Below are positions 1 to 10,560 of a DNA stretch of 64,000 nt, one piece after another. The translations under genes and the position numbers were made by a program. The DNA is from Glycocaulis profundi (lineage in GTDB: Bacteria; Pseudomonadota; Alphaproteobacteria; Caulobacterales; Maricaulaceae), in contig VJOU01000001.1 of the NCBI GenBank assembly GCA_007050995.1, positions 158,391 to 222,390 of the forward strand, read 5' to 3'. Position 1 is the first letter of the stretch, and every line of letters starts with the position of its first letter. The notes beneath the pieces are model-generated. The model ran no database searches. It had not been told where the DNA came from and saw nothing but the letters and a program-made list of their open reading frames with translations.

Positions 1-205
1 ATGCTGCGCGTGCTGTCTAGATCGATGAGCACGGGTTTTCCGACGGTGTCGTAATATTGACACAGGATCCGGTGGCCGGACCTGCAACCTTGACTTAAAA
101 TGCTGGCTTGCCGGTCAAGCTGCCTGCGGCTCGTGCTGCGCCTGCGAAGTGCGTTTTCCTGCGGAGAGGGGCATGCCAGTCTCGGTAATCGGAGGAATGG
201 CCCGC
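1..205. other. Left-edge non-coding stretch before chrA
   Basis: No convincing complete gene here. A short open frame runs from base 1 to a TAA at 52-54 and could be the last codons of a plus-strand gene that lies mainly outside the window, but it is too short to assign. A TTGACA hexamer sits at 57-62 without a good partner -10, so I do not call a promoter. A GGAGG at 191-195 serves as the ribosome binding site of the next gene. Confidence 0.4.
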
Positions 206-1525
206 ATGACCCAAGTCACACAGGTTTCGCCGCGCCGACTCTTCGCCGTGTTCGGACGGATCGGTCTGGTCAGCTTCGGCGGACCGGCCGGCCAGATCGC
301 CCTCATGCACCGGGTTCTCGTCGACGAGCGGGGCTGGATGCGCGAGGACGAATATCTGTCCGCACTCAATTTCTGCCACCTGCTGCCGGGACCGGAGGCG
401 ATGCAGCTCGCCACCTATGCGGGCTGGCGGCTGGACGGGGTCCGGGGCGGGCTGATCGCCGGGCTGCTGTTCGTGCTGCCCGGCGCGGCGGTGATCCTGG
501 CGCTGTCGGTGCTCTATGCGTATGCGGCCGATCTGGCCGCGGTCGAGGCGGTGTTCTTCGGGGTCAAGGCGGCGGTGCTGGCGATCATCGCCCAGGCGCT
601 GGTCAGAATCGGGTCGCGGGCGCTGGACACCGGCTTCCGCCGGGCGCTGGCGGCGGGGGCGTTCATCGCGATCTTCTTTTTCGACGCCCTGTTCCCGCTG
701 GTGGTGCTGGGGGCAGGCGCGCTGGGCATGCTGGCCGCGCGGTGGCGTCCGGAGTGGCTGGCGCTCAAACCGTCCTCGCCGGGGCCTGAGACGGGAACGG
801 GCCGCCCGCTGGCGCGCGCGCTGGGCTCGGTGGCGGTCTGGGGCGGGGTGTGGGCGGCGCCGGTGCTGCTCATCCTGATCGCGCTGGGGCCGGACCATGT
901 CCTGTTCGAGATCGCGGCCTTCTTCTCCCGGCTGGCGGTGGTCACCTTCGGCGGCGCCTACGCGGTGCTGGCCTGGATGGCGCAGGAAGCGGTGGAGGTT
1001 CACGGCTGGCTCAACCCGGGCGAGATGGCCGACGGGCTGGGGCTGGCCGAGACCACGCCCGGCCCGCTGATCCTGGTGACGCAATTCGTGGGCTTTCTGG
1101 GCGCCTTCCGCGCGCCCGAGCCCTTCTCCCCGCTGGTGGCGGGTGTTCTGGGCGCCGCGATCACCAGCTGGGTGACCTTCGCGCCGTGCTTTTTATGGAT
1201 ATTCACCCTCGCGCCCTGGGTGGAGCGCATCCAGCGCAGCGCGGTGCTGAAGGGCGCGCTGTCGGCGCTGACCGCCGCGGTGGTCGGCGTGATCGCGAGC
1301 CTGGCGGCCTGGTTCGCCCTGCACGTGCTGTTCGGCGCGGTCGGGCGTGAAAGCCTCGGTCCACTGCGGCTGCACGCGCCCGACTGGGCCAGCTTCGATC
1401 CGTATGCGGCGCTTCTGGCCGTCCTCGCCCTGATCGCGGTCTTCGTCTTCCGTCTGGGGATCATTCCCCTGCTCGGCCTCGCCGCGCTGGCGGGCCTCGC
1501 CCTGACCTTCGCCGGGCTGCGCTGA
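206..1525 (+). CDS. chrA: Chromate transporter ChrA (CHR family, long form)
   Basis: Inner-membrane protein of 439 aa with the two tandem CHR domains of the long family form. The N-terminal half carries FGGPAGQIA and LLPGPEAMQLATY; the C-terminal half carries VTFGGAYAVLAW and the matching ETTPGPL. Such proteins export chromate, usually by proton or sulfate exchange, but many homologues lie outside chromate-resistance loci, and here no chrB or other resistance gene is adjacent. I chose ATG 206 because GGAGG at 191-195 is 10 bases upstream; the in-frame ATG at 197 is too close to it and the frame open from 149 has no ribosome binding site. Function is secure at family level, the physiological anion is not. 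Confidence 0.9.
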   Translation: MTQVTQVSPRRLFAVFGRIGLVSFGGPAGQIALMHRVLVDERGWMREDEYLSALNFCHLLPGPEAMQLATYAGWRLDGVRGGLIAGLLFVLPGAAVILALSVLYAYAADLAAVEAVFFGVKAAVLAIIAQALVRIGSRALDTGFRRALAAGAFIAIFFFDALFPLVVLGAGALGMLAARWRPEWLALKPSSPGPETGTGRPLARALGSVAVWGGVWAAPVLLILIALGPDHVLFEIAAFFSRLAVVTFGGAYAVLAWMAQEAVEVHGWLNPGEMADGLGLAETTPGPLILVTQFVGFLGAFRAPEPFSPLVAGVLGAAITSWVTFAPCFLWIFTLAPWVERIQRSAVLKGALSALTAAVVGVIASLAAWFALHVLFGAVGRESLGPLRLHAPDWASFDPYAALLAVLALIAVFVFRLGIIPLLGLAALAGLALTFAGLR

Positions 1526-1654
1526 GGCGGAAAACGGCGCAAATGGGGCGAGGTCGCGGAACCAAGCTTCGCCCGCGCTGATTGTCTCTGCGTGACGAGA
1601 GCCTCGCGCCCGCCGGGCGTCCGGGGCCTTCAAGGCGACAGGGAGACTATCATC

Positions 1655-1729
1655 ATGGGCAAGGCGATCCTGCTCTGGTTCTTCGGGGTTCCGATCCCCG
1701 TCATCATCCTCATTCTTCTGCTGTTCTAG
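1655..1729 (+). CDS. 24-residue hydrophobic membrane peptide
   Basis: A tiny open frame encoding 24 aa (starts MGKAILLWFFGVP, then a run of Ile/Leu/Val to the stop), i.e. a single transmembrane helix. A GGGAG at 1641-1645 lies 9 bases before the ATG, and the stop is 9 bases before the next gene, so the two are probably cotranscribed. Tiny peptides of this kind with the GVP.P core are seen near envelope and stress genes in alphaproteobacteria (from memory, not searched). Function unknown. It is below usual gene-calling length and easily missed. Confidence 0.6.
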   Translation: MGKAILLWFFGVPIPVIILILLLF

Positions 1730-1738
1730 GGGGCGGAC

Positions 1739-2590
1739 ATGACCGACTTCACCACCACGCGCGCCGTCCCCGCAGAGGGATGGAAGACCTCCGCCGTCAG
1801 CTGGTCGGCGATCATCGCCGGGGCCGTGGCCGCCGGGGCGCTGACCGCGGCCCTGCTCATTCTGGGCACGGCCTTCGGCTTCGCGACGTTCTCGCCCTTC
1901 CTCGACGAGGGGCTGTCGCTGACCACCATCGGCATCGTGACCGTGGTCTGGCTGATCTTCGTCCAGCTCGCCGCGTCGGCGCTGGGCGGCTATCTGACCG
2001 GCCGGCTGCGCATCCGCTGGTCGATCCAGTCCGACGAGGTGTTCTTCCGCGACACCGCTCATGGCCTGCTGGCCTGGGCGCTGTCCACGGTTCTGGTCTT
2101 CGCCGTCTTCGGCGGCGGGGTCGCGGCCACCGGCGCCATCGGCGCGCAGGCGGCCACCGCGGCTTCGGCCCTGGCCGACGAGGACGACGCCGATCCGATG
2201 GCCTATCTGACCGACCGGCTCTATCGCGGCGCCAGCCCGGCGGAGACCGGGGAAGCCCGCGCCGAGACCCGGCGCATCTTCGCGCGCTGGCTGGCGGGCG
2301 AGCAGGAAGGCATCCTGGCGGAGGACCGCGACTATCTGGTGGCGCTGGTCAGCGCCGAGAGCGGAGTGGGCGGCGATGAAGCCTCCGCCCGCGTGGACGC
2401 GGCGCTGAACGATGCCCGCGAAGCCGAACAGGAAGCCCGCGAGCGGTCCGACGAGATCCGCGCGGCGGGGGCGACCCTGTCCATCGCGACCTTCCTGGCC
2501 CTGCTGTTCGGCGCCTTCACCGCCTGTGTCGCGGCGGTGTATGGCGGTCGTGAACGCGACGGTCTCGAGGACGCGGCGATCACGCCGTAA
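1739..2590 (+). CDS. Four-helix membrane protein, PhnA-like/YrzE-like family
   Basis: 283-aa integral membrane protein of unknown function. Hydrophobic segments lie near residues 21-47, 63-83 and 103-140, followed by a long charged soluble stretch (about 145-240, DEDDAD, then Glu/Arg/Ala-rich and probably helical) and a last membrane helix near 245-270. Homologues in alphaproteobacteria are often labelled PhnA-like although they have no link to phosphonate metabolism. It sits directly after the 24-residue membrane peptide and ahead of a strong bidirectional terminator, so the two form a short unit. Start ATG 1739 follows GGGGGCGGAC. Confidence 0.65.
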   Translation: MTDFTTTRAVPAEGWKTSAVSWSAIIAGAVAAGALTAALLILGTAFGFATFSPFLDEGLSLTTIGIVTVVWLIFVQLAASALGGYLTGRLRIRWSIQSDEVFFRDTAHGLLAWALSTVLVFAVFGGGVAATGAIGAQAATAASALADEDDADPMAYLTDRLYRGASPAETGEARAETRRIFARWLAGEQEGILAEDRDYLVALVSAESGVGGDEASARVDAALNDAREAEQEARERSDEIRAAGATLSIATFLALLFGAFTACVAAVYGGRERDGLEDAAITP

Positions 2591-2612
2591 ACCTCGTGTT
2601 CGCCTGAAAGCG

Positions 2613-2644
2613 AAAGCCCCGCCGGAGCGATCCGGCGGGGCTTT
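2613..2644. terminator. Bidirectional rho-independent terminator
   Basis: Perfect inverted repeat with a 14-bp stem (arms 2613-2626 and 2631-2644, GCGA loop), flanked by A and T runs, placed between the convergent membrane-protein gene and the MFS gene. It can serve both strands. Confidence 0.9.
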
Positions 2645-2671
2645 TCTTTTCCCGTCCTCAGCCTCGGGGCG

Positions 2672-4042
2672 TCAGCTCACCACTTCCTGACGCAGCGTCC
2701 GGGCCGCCATCAGAAAGGCCAGCGCCGCCAGACCGCTGACCGCGCCGAAGATGATGATCGCCCAGCGGATGCCCTCCGCCTCGCCCATGTTGGCTGAGAG
2801 GATGTCGGAGGTCAGGCCCACGCTGAGCGGGCCCAGTCCCAGCCCGATCAGGTTGATGACGAACAGCAGCACCGCCGAGGCGGTCGCGCGGGTGCGCGGC
2901 TGGACCAGCGTCTGTGCGCTGGCGAAGATCGGCCCGTACCAGATCGCGCCCAGAAAGACCGGCACGATCAGGATGGCCAGGGACAGGGCGACGCTGGGCA
3001 CGAGAAACGCCGCGATGAAGGGCGGTATGGCCGCGATGGTCGCGATGGCGGGCACCAGCGCGTAGCCGCGGGCATCCAGCCGCGCGGCCCGGTCGGCCAT
3101 CACCCCGCCGAAATAGGTGCCCATGGCTCCGAAAACGCCCACCAGCAGGCCCAGTGCCAGCCCGATGAAGCCCAGCGGCCCGAGCGCGATTCCCGTTGCG
3201 GCCTGAAGCCCGGCGGAGATCTCCGCCAGCCCTTCGCCGTGATTGCGCAGGAAGAAGGAGCCGTAAAACGCGATGTGGCCATAGCTGACCATGGCGGTGA
3301 TCGCCGCGCCGCCCGCGATCCACCAGAATGAGGTCTTCGATTTCAGTTCCCTCACCGCGTCCATGAGGGTGGGAACGTCAGGCGCGGCGGCGACCTTGCG
3401 GTCCTTGCCCTTGCGCGGCTCGGGCAGGGTGAAGAAGGCGAGCAGCGCGAGGATCACGCCCGGCGCGCCCGCCACGAAGAAGGCCGCCCGCCAGCCCCAT
3501 GCGTCCGCGATCATGCCCCCCAGCGCCATGCCCGCCAGCGAGCCCAGCGGGATGCCCATCGAATAGAAGGCCAGCGCACTGGCGCGCTTCTCCTTGGGAA
3601 CGTAGTCGGAGATCAGCGAGTGGGCGGGGGGCGTGCAGCCCGCCTCGCCGATGCCCACCCCGATCCGGGCGAGCAGGAGCTGGACGAAATTGCCCGCCAG
3701 TCCGCACATGACGGTGAAGGCGCTCCATACCCCCACGGCGGCGGAGATGATCGTCACCCGGTTCCTGCGCTCGGCCAGCCGGGCGATGGGGATGCCCAGG
3801 AAGGTGTAGAAGACCGCGAAGGCCAGCCCGCTCATCGCCCCGATCTGCCAGTCGGCGAGTCCGAGATCGACCTTGATCGGCTCGGCCAGGATGTTGACGA
3901 TCTGGCGATCAAGGAAATTGAAGATGTAGATGACCAGCAGGAGGGTCAGCGCGTATTTGCGCGGACCCTTGCTGAGCGCGCCCTGCGCGCCAGGAGTCGG
4001 ACTGTCGGTCGTGTTGCCGGTTGCGGCGTCGGTGGCGGCCAC
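2672..4042 (-). CDS. MFS transporter (Spinster-like), last gene of the hut unit
   Basis: 456-aa major facilitator with about 12 membrane helices. The N-terminal half has FNFLDRQIVNILAEPI and the loop motif RLAERRNR (MFS motif A region), followed by RIGVGIGEAGCTPPAHS, typical of Spinster-type MFS proteins. I place the start at GTG 4042: GGGGAGG lies 6 bases before it, whereas the upstream ATG at 4057 actually overlaps that Shine-Dalgarno. It lies 112 bases after hutH on the same strand, so it may import histidine, urocanate or a related compound; that role is inference from position only, since Spinster-like MFS proteins have varied substrates. Confidence 0.8.
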   Translation of the reverse strand: MAATDAATGNTTDSPTPGAQGALSKGPRKYALTLLLVIYIFNFLDRQIVNILAEPIKVDLGLADWQIGAMSGLAFAVFYTFLGIPIARLAERRNRVTIISAAVGVWSAFTVMCGLAGNFVQLLLARIGVGIGEAGCTPPAHSLISDYVPKEKRASALAFYSMGIPLGSLAGMALGGMIADAWGWRAAFFVAGAPGVILALLAFFTLPEPRKGKDRKVAAAPDVPTLMDAVRELKSKTSFWWIAGGAAITAMVSYGHIAFYGSFFLRNHGEGLAEISAGLQAATGIALGPLGFIGLALGLLVGVFGAMGTYFGGVMADRAARLDARGYALVPAIATIAAIPPFIAAFLVPSVALSLAILIVPVFLGAIWYGPIFASAQTLVQPRTRATASAVLLFVINLIGLGLGPLSVGLTSDILSANMGEAEGIRWAIIIFGAVSGLAALAFLMAARTLRQEVVS

Positions 4043-4154
4043 GGCTTTCCTCCCCATTTCGAACGGGCGGTATCCCGCCTCTGTCTCGGCGTTCGAGTGT
4101 AGGGGAGGAAATCGAGGTGGAAAGTGAAATTTCAGATGATCGGTATGGACTCGA

Positions 4155-5687
4155 TCACGATTTCCAGAGCGGCGCGGTCAGATCACCCGCGTTGAGCGCC
4201 TCTCCCGACAGGGCCAGCGCCTTCATCGCCTCGAGTTCGTCGGACAGGAAGCGGTCGGCGTCCAGGAAGGCCGCGCGCCCGCGCACGGCGGCGTGGACGG
4301 CTTCCAGCACGGCGGAGCTTTTCAGGGGGCGGCGGAAGTCGATGCCCTGCGCGGCCGCCATCAGCTCCACGCCGATGATCGCCCCGGCATTGTCCGCGAT
4401 CCGCCGCGCCTTGCGCGCGCCGCCCGTGGCCATGGAGACGTGATCTTCCTGCCCCGCCGAGGTCGGCACCGAATCCACGCTGGCGGGGAAGGCGAGCGAG
4501 CGGTTCTCCGCCACCAGCGCCGCGGCGGTCACCTGAGCGATCATGAAGCCCGAGTTCACGCCCCCGTCCTCGACCAGAAAGGCGGGCAGGCCGCTCATCT
4601 TGGGATCGACCAGAACCGCGGTCCGGCGCTCGGAGATCGAGCCCGCCTCGCACAGGGCCATGGCGATCATGTCCGCGGCGAAGGCGACCGGCTGGGCGTG
4701 GAAATTGCCGCCCGAGACCGCGCTGTCGTCTTCGGTGAACACGATGGGATTGTCCGAGACCGCATTGGCCTCGATGGTCAGGGTGCGGGCCGCCTGACGC
4801 AGCAGGTCCAGCCCCGCGCCCATGACCTGAGGCTGGCAGCGGAAGGAGTAGGGATCCTGCACCCGGTCGCAGTTGCGGTGGGAGGCGAGGATCTCGCTGC
4901 CCTCCAGGAGCCCCGCCAGCGCCTGCGCCACGGCGATTTGTCCCGGCTGGCCGCGCACGGCGTGCAGGCGCGGCTCGAAGGGCGCCTTCGAGCCCATCAG
5001 CGCGTCCACGCTGAGCGCGCCCGCGGCCAGCGCGCTTTCATAGACCCGCTCGGCGGTGAACAGGGCGTCCAGCGCGATGGCGGTGGAGGCCTGGGTGCCG
5101 TTGATCAGGGCGAGGCCTTCCTTCGGTCCCAGCTCAAGCGGGCTGAGACCGCAGCGGGCCAGCGCCTCGGCGGCGGGCATGACCTGCCCGTCCAGCCGCG
5201 CCCGGCCCTGCCCGATCAGCGCGCAGGCCAGATGGGCCAGCGGGGCGAGATCGCCCGACGCGCCCACCGAGCCCTGTGACGGCACCACCGGCATCAGCCC
5301 ACGCTGGACGAAGCCCAGCAGGCGCTCGACCACCTCGCGCCGAACGCCCGAATGGCCCCGCGCCAGCCCGATCACCTTCAGCACCGTCATTAGCCGGACC
5401 ACGGACGGGTCCAGTTCCTCGCCCACCCCGCAGGCGTGGGAGACCAGAAGGTTGCGCTGCAGCTCGGCCAGCCGTTCAGGCGGGATGCGCGTCTGGGCCA
5501 GCAGGCCGAACCCGGTGTTCACGCCATACACAGTGCGGCCCGAGGCGACGATGCGGTCCACCGCCGCCGCGCTGTCCTCGACCGCCTTGAAGGCGGAGCC
5601 CGCGAGGCTGACGGGGGCGCCGGCATGGATCGCGCGGAGCTGGTCGAGGTCCACCGCGCCGGGGACGAGATCGATGGTCTGTTTCAT
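4155..5687 (-). CDS. hutH: Histidine ammonia-lyase
   Basis: 510-aa cytosolic enzyme that removes ammonia from L-histidine to give trans-urocanate, the first step of histidine catabolism. The Ala-Ser-Gly triad that cyclises to the MIO cofactor is at residues 143-145 ([14 protein letters not shown]), exactly the family position, and the conserved YGVNTGFG is at 54-61. The start is ATG 5687, with GAGG 7 bases upstream; a GTG at 5699 overlapping the end of hutU is less likely. The gene lies 8 bases after hutU in the hutI-C-U-H unit and is likely repressed by HutC until urocanate accumulates. Confidence 0.97.
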   Translation of the reverse strand: MKQTIDLVPGAVDLDQLRAIHAGAPVSLAGSAFKAVEDSAAAVDRIVASGRTVYGVNTGFGLLAQTRIPPERLAELQRNLLVSHACGVGEELDPSVVRLMTVLKVIGLARGHSGVRREVVERLLGFVQRGLMPVVPSQGSVGASGDLAPLAHLACALIGQGRARLDGQVMPAAEALARCGLSPLELGPKEGLALINGTQASTAIALDALFTAERVYESALAAGALSVDALMGSKAPFEPRLHAVRGQPGQIAVAQALAGLLEGSEILASHRNCDRVQDPYSFRCQPQVMGAGLDLLRQAARTLTIEANAVSDNPIVFTEDDSAVSGGNFHAQPVAFAADMIAMALCEAGSISERRTAVLVDPKMSGLPAFLVEDGGVNSGFMIAQVTAAALVAENRSLAFPASVDSVPTSAGQEDHVSMATGGARKARRIADNAGAIIGVELMAAAQGIDFRRPLKSSAVLEAVHAAVRGRAAFLDADRFLSDELEAMKALALSGEALNAGDLTAPLWKS

Positions 5688-5695
5688 GGCGGTCC

Positions 5696-7357
<1,662 letters not shown>

Positions 7358-7371
7358 GGGTTCAGTCTCCA

Positions 7372-8082
7372 TCAGGGCCGGGCGGGGGCGTCGAGCCGCC
7401 CGGAAATCTCGTAGCGGTCGCCCGCGTAGGTCAGCAGCGCCACCGAGGCGACGCGGCCGCGCGACCAGGTGCGGCGGCGCACCTGCAGGCAGGCCGCCTT
7501 CATGGGCAGGTCCAGCAGCCGGGCCGTCTTCGCGTCCGCGCTGACCGCGCGCACGGTGTGCTCGGCCTCCTGCAGCGGGGCGGCGGCGCTGAGCCAGGCG
7601 TGGGTGGTGGTCTTTGAAAAGTCAGCGCGTTTCACGCCCGGCGCGATGACGGGGTCGATCAGGCGGTCCTCGATCAGCACGGGCCGTCCGTCCTGAAGAT
7701 GGCGCACCATGACGTGAAACAGCGGCGTGCCGGGCTCGATCTCGAACTGGGCCGCGGCGTCCTTGGAGGCGGCCTCGGAGGCGCTCTTGAGCACCTGCAT
7801 GTCATGGCGGTGGCCGCGCTCGGCCAGATCGGTGGCGATGTCGCGCAGGGTGAGCAGGTCGCCGCGGGCGCGCTGGTCGGCCACGAAGGTGCCAACGCCC
7901 GCAATGCGGGTCAGGATTCCCTCGTCTTTCAGGGCGTTGAGCGCCTTGTTGACCGTCATCCGGGACACGCCAAGCGCTTCGACCAAGGCGGCCTCGGACG
8001 GCACGCGGTCTTCGGGCTTGAGCGCGCCTTTTCCAATCAGATCAAGGACATGGGCCTTCACGGCCTGGTGGCGGGGGATCAC
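7372..8082 (-). CDS. hutC: HutC, GntR-family histidine utilisation repressor
   Basis: 236-aa regulator with an N-terminal GntR winged helix ([36 protein letters not shown]) and a C-terminal UTRA ligand domain ending in the typical [12 protein letters not shown]. HutC proteins repress hut genes and are released by urocanate. The start is GTG 8082, overlapping the hutI stop by 4 bases (GTGA), which indicates translational coupling; the longer frame from 8172 is only the hutI shadow. It sits inside the operon it is expected to control, so expression should be autoregulated through the palindrome at 9324-9337. Confidence 0.94.
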   Translation of the reverse strand: MIPRHQAVKAHVLDLIGKGALKPEDRVPSEAALVEALGVSRMTVNKALNALKDEGILTRIAGVGTFVADQRARGDLLTLRDIATDLAERGHRHDMQVLKSASEAASKDAAAQFEIEPGTPLFHVMVRHLQDGRPVLIEDRLIDPVIAPGVKRADFSKTTTHAWLSAAAPLQEAEHTVRAVSADAKTARLLDLPMKAACLQVRRRTWSRGRVASVALLTYAGDRYEISGRLDAPARP

Positions 8083-9305
8083 TGGGCGACCTCCCGGCCT
8101 GCGATGAACAGGCGCTCGGGGCCGGGCAGGCCGATCCAGTAGGCGATCTCGGCGGGCCGGGCGACGTCCCACACGGCCAGATCGGCGGCGTAACCTTCTC
8201 TTATCATTCCGGTTTCCGCGCCCACGCCCATGGCTCTGGCCGCCTCGCGGGTCATCCCGGCGAGGGCTTCCTCGGGCGTCAGGGCGAACAGGGTGCAGGC
8301 CATGTTCAGGGTCAGGGTCGGCGAAAGCAGGGGCGAGGAGCCCGGGTTGAGGTCGGTGGCGATGGCGATGGGCACGCCCGCGTCTCTAAGCGCTTGAACC
8401 GGCGGGCGTTTCGTCTCTCGGATGAAATAGAAGGCGCCGGGCAGCAGGACCGCGACGGCGCCGGAGGCGGCCATGGCGGCGATTCCTGAATCATCAAGAA
8501 ATTCAAGGTGATCGGCGGAGAGCGCCCCGAACTCGGCAGCCAGTCTCGCCCCGCCCTGATCGGAGAGCTGTTCGGCGTGCAGGCGGATCGGAAGGCCGAG
8601 TTCCTTTGCCTTTTCAAACACCTGCCGGGTCTCTTCGGGGGTGAAGCCGATGGTCTCGCAGAAGGCGTCGACCGCGTCGACCAGCCCTTCGGCGTGGGCG
8701 GCGGGCAGGGCCTCCTCGCAGATCAGGCGCACGTAATCCGCCCGCCTGTCCGCGTATTCCGGCGGCAAAGCGTGCAGGCCGAGATGGGTGCGGCGCACCC
8801 GCATCCCGCAGGTCTCGGCGGCGGCGGTGGCGGCGCGGAGCATGCGGATCTCGGTCTCGACATCGAGGCCGTATCCGGACTTGATCTCGACCGTGGCGAC
8901 CCCGCCTTTCCTGAGCGTTTTCAGCCGCCTGACCGCGCCCTGAGTCAGCTCTTCGAGACTGGCCGCGCGGGTGGCCTTCACCGTGGAGCGGATGCCGCCG
9001 CCCGCTTTGGCTATCTCTTCGTAGGACACGCCGTTCAGCCGCTGCTCGAACTCGCCCGTGCGGTCGCCGCCGAAAACGCTGTGCGTGTGGCAATCCACCA
9101 GAGCGGGGGTCACGAGCCGCCCGCCCAGATCGGACATGGTGGCGGGGGGTGTCTGAGCATGGTGGACCATGTCGGCGGCCGGTCCCGCCCAGGCGATCTT
9201 TCCGTCCCGGATGACCAGCGCTGCGTCCTCGACCGCCCCATAGGCGCCGGGGCGGTCCGGGTCCATGGTCGCGAGCCGGCAGTTTTGAAGGATAAGGTCG
9301 GTCAT
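8079..9305 (-). CDS. hutI: Imidazolonepropionase
   Basis: 408-aa amidohydrolase that opens 4-imidazolone-5-propionate to N-formimidoyl-L-glutamate. The metal-binding DCHTH motif lies near residue 71, followed by SVFGGDR; further ligand regions are THLGLHALP, HAEQLSDQGG and ATDLNPGSS, all in family order. First gene of the minus-strand hut unit. No strong Shine-Dalgarno precedes ATG 9305. Its stop overlaps the hutC GTG start. Confidence 0.96.
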   Translation of the reverse strand: MTDLILQNCRLATMDPDRPGAYGAVEDAALVIRDGKIAWAGPAADMVHHAQTPPATMSDLGGRLVTPALVDCHTHSVFGGDRTGEFEQRLNGVSYEEIAKAGGGIRSTVKATRAASLEELTQGAVRRLKTLRKGGVATVEIKSGYGLDVETEIRMLRAATAAAETCGMRVRRTHLGLHALPPEYADRRADYVRLICEEALPAAHAEGLVDAVDAFCETIGFTPEETRQVFEKAKELGLPIRLHAEQLSDQGGARLAAEFGALSADHLEFLDDSGIAAMAASGAVAVLLPGAFYFIRETKRPPVQALRDAGVPIAIATDLNPGSSPLLSPTLTLNMACTLFALTPEEALAGMTREAARAMGVGAETGMIREGYAADLAVWDVARPAEIAYWIGLPGPERLFIAGREVAQ

Positions 9306-9323
9306 CTGGCGCGTTTCGCTCTG

Positions 9324-9337
9324 CCTGTATATACAGG
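9324..9337. promoter_or_regulatory. HutC-type operator palindrome between hutI and hutG
   Basis: Perfect 14-bp palindrome CCTGTATATACAGG in the 92-bp gap between the divergent hutI and hutG genes. The core TGTATATACA agrees with the HutC recognition sequence known from Pseudomonas and Klebsiella (TGTA-N2-TACA). An extra TACAG half follows at 9338-9342. One site here could control both directions. Confidence 0.85.
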
Positions 9338-9397
9338 TACAGACTGCGCCGGGAATCGCCGTCCTGTCCAGACCCGTTTTCGAGAGGATTTCAGCCC

Positions 9398-10312
9398 ATG
9401 ACCCCGCCCCGCACCTCCGAAGCCCGCTCTTGGCGCTCCGTCGCCGACCTCGTCACCGACGGCGCGGCGGATGTGGCTCTGCTGGGCGCGCCGATGAATG
9501 AGCGCTCGCTGACGCCGGGCCGCTGCGATCTGGCCCCGAAAGTAATCCGGGAGACCCTCAAGCGATTCTCCGTGTACGACGTGGAGGCCGAGGCGAGCCT
9601 GTCCGCGAGCCTTCATGACGCGGGCGACGTGGACCTGAAGGCCGTCTCGCCCGCCGACGGCTTCGCGTCGATCCGGGACGCGGCCGCGGAGCTGGCGGAG
9701 CGCCACGCGCTGACGATCATTCTGGGCGGCAACAACGCCGTCACCCGGCCCGCCGTCCACGCCATGGGCGATCTGAAGACGACCGGGCTGATCACGCTGG
9801 ATGCCCATTTCGACCTGCGCGACACCCATCAGGGGATGCTGAACGGCAATCCGGTCAGGGCGCTGCTCGAGGACGGGCTGCCGGGCTCGAACATCGCCCA
9901 GATCGGGCTCGCGCCGTTCGCCAACACGCTGCGCATGCATGAGGTGGCCAGGGCGTCGGGCATCGCGGTCCGCACCATCGCGGACGTGCGGGCGCGGGGG
10001 ATCGCGAAGGCGGTGGAGGCGGCGCTGGCCCATCTGGACCATTGCGAGCGGATCTTCGTGGACTTCGACATCGACGTGATCGACCGCAGCCAGTGCCCCG
10101 GCGCCCCGGGCGCCCGGCCCGGCGGGATGGCGGTCACGGACTTCTTCGCCGCCACGCGCCAGCTCGCCGCCTGTCCGAAGGTGGCGGGCGTGGACCTGAC
10201 CGAATTCGATCCCAGCCTGGACGTGAGCGACATCACCGCCCTGACCGCAGGGCGCTGGGTGTGCGAGGTGCTGGCGGGGTTCTCGGGGCGGGGCTCTGGG
10301 GCCGCGGTGTAG
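9398..10312 (+). CDS. hutG: Formimidoylglutamase (arginase-family HutG)
   Basis: 304-aa ureohydrolase-fold enzyme expected to split N-formimidoyl-glutamate into glutamate and formamide, the last hut step. Metal motifs: DAHFD at 135-139 and FDIDVID at 223-229 are intact, but the motif that normally reads GGDHS is GGNNAVT (110-116), so the usual manganese-binding His is Asn113. Substrate-loop PGAPGARPGG is at 234-243. Divergent from hutI across the HutC operator. The Asn variant could mean a one-metal or altered site, or a subfamily rule; the pathway position still makes the assignment the best one. Confidence 0.85.
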   Translation: MTPPRTSEARSWRSVADLVTDGAADVALLGAPMNERSLTPGRCDLAPKVIRETLKRFSVYDVEAEASLSASLHDAGDVDLKAVSPADGFASIRDAAAELAERHALTIILGGNNAVTRPAVHAMGDLKTTGLITLDAHFDLRDTHQGMLNGNPVRALLEDGLPGSNIAQIGLAPFANTLRMHEVARASGIAVRTIADVRARGIAKAVEAALAHLDHCERIFVDFDIDVIDRSQCPGAPGARPGGMAVTDFFAATRQLAACPKVAGVDLTEFDPSLDVSDITALTAGRWVCEVLAGFSGRGSGAAV

Positions 10313-10327
10313 TCGGGGTCAACCATC

Positions 10328-10382
10328 AGCCCGGGAGGGCCGGGCTCGACTTGGAATCCAGCGATGACGGTCGATGGCGGGA
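10328..10382. repeat. Partial copy of the dispersed GC-rich intergenic repeat
   Basis: About 55 bases immediately after hutG matching the core of the repeat units that follow: a GGGCTCGACTTGGAATCCAG segment, then CGATGACGGTCGATGGCGGGA. Compare GGGCTTGACCCGGGATCCAG followed by CGATGGCGGTCGATGGCGGGGA at 10455-10496. It is a truncated or diverged unit in the same orientation. Confidence 0.75.
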
Positions 10383-10560
10383 CTCTGGGTCCCCGATCAA
10401 GTCGGGGACCCCGGGAGTTGGCTGGAGCTGGATGAAGATCAATCGCCGGGGTCCCGGGCTTGACCCGGGATCCAGCGATGGCGGTCGATGGCGGGGACTC
10501 TGGGTTCCCAATTCCTCGCCTCCGCACCGGCAGGCAAGTTGGGGCCCCCGGGGGGCTCAG
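10383..10560. repeat. Direct repeat copy A, left of the GIY-YIG gene
   Basis: 178-base non-coding repeat made of short palindromes (for example TCCCCGATCAAGTCGGGGA and CCGGGCTTGACCCGGG). It begins CTCTGGGTCCCCGATC and ends in a run GGGGCCCCCGGGGGGCTCAG; the last four bases include the stop codon of the GIY-YIG gene. A second copy in the same orientation lies at 10934-11114. Repeats of this composition are scattered between genes in many alphaproteobacteria. Confidence 0.85.

Noticed and set aside
57-62. TTGACA as chrA promoter
   Set aside because: No acceptable -10 hexamer at 16-18 bases; cannot be supported alone.
4142-4148. GGTATGG as another TetR operator
   Set aside because: Single 7-base match inside the 3-prime region of the hut unit, no second arm; several chance hits are expected in 64 kb.
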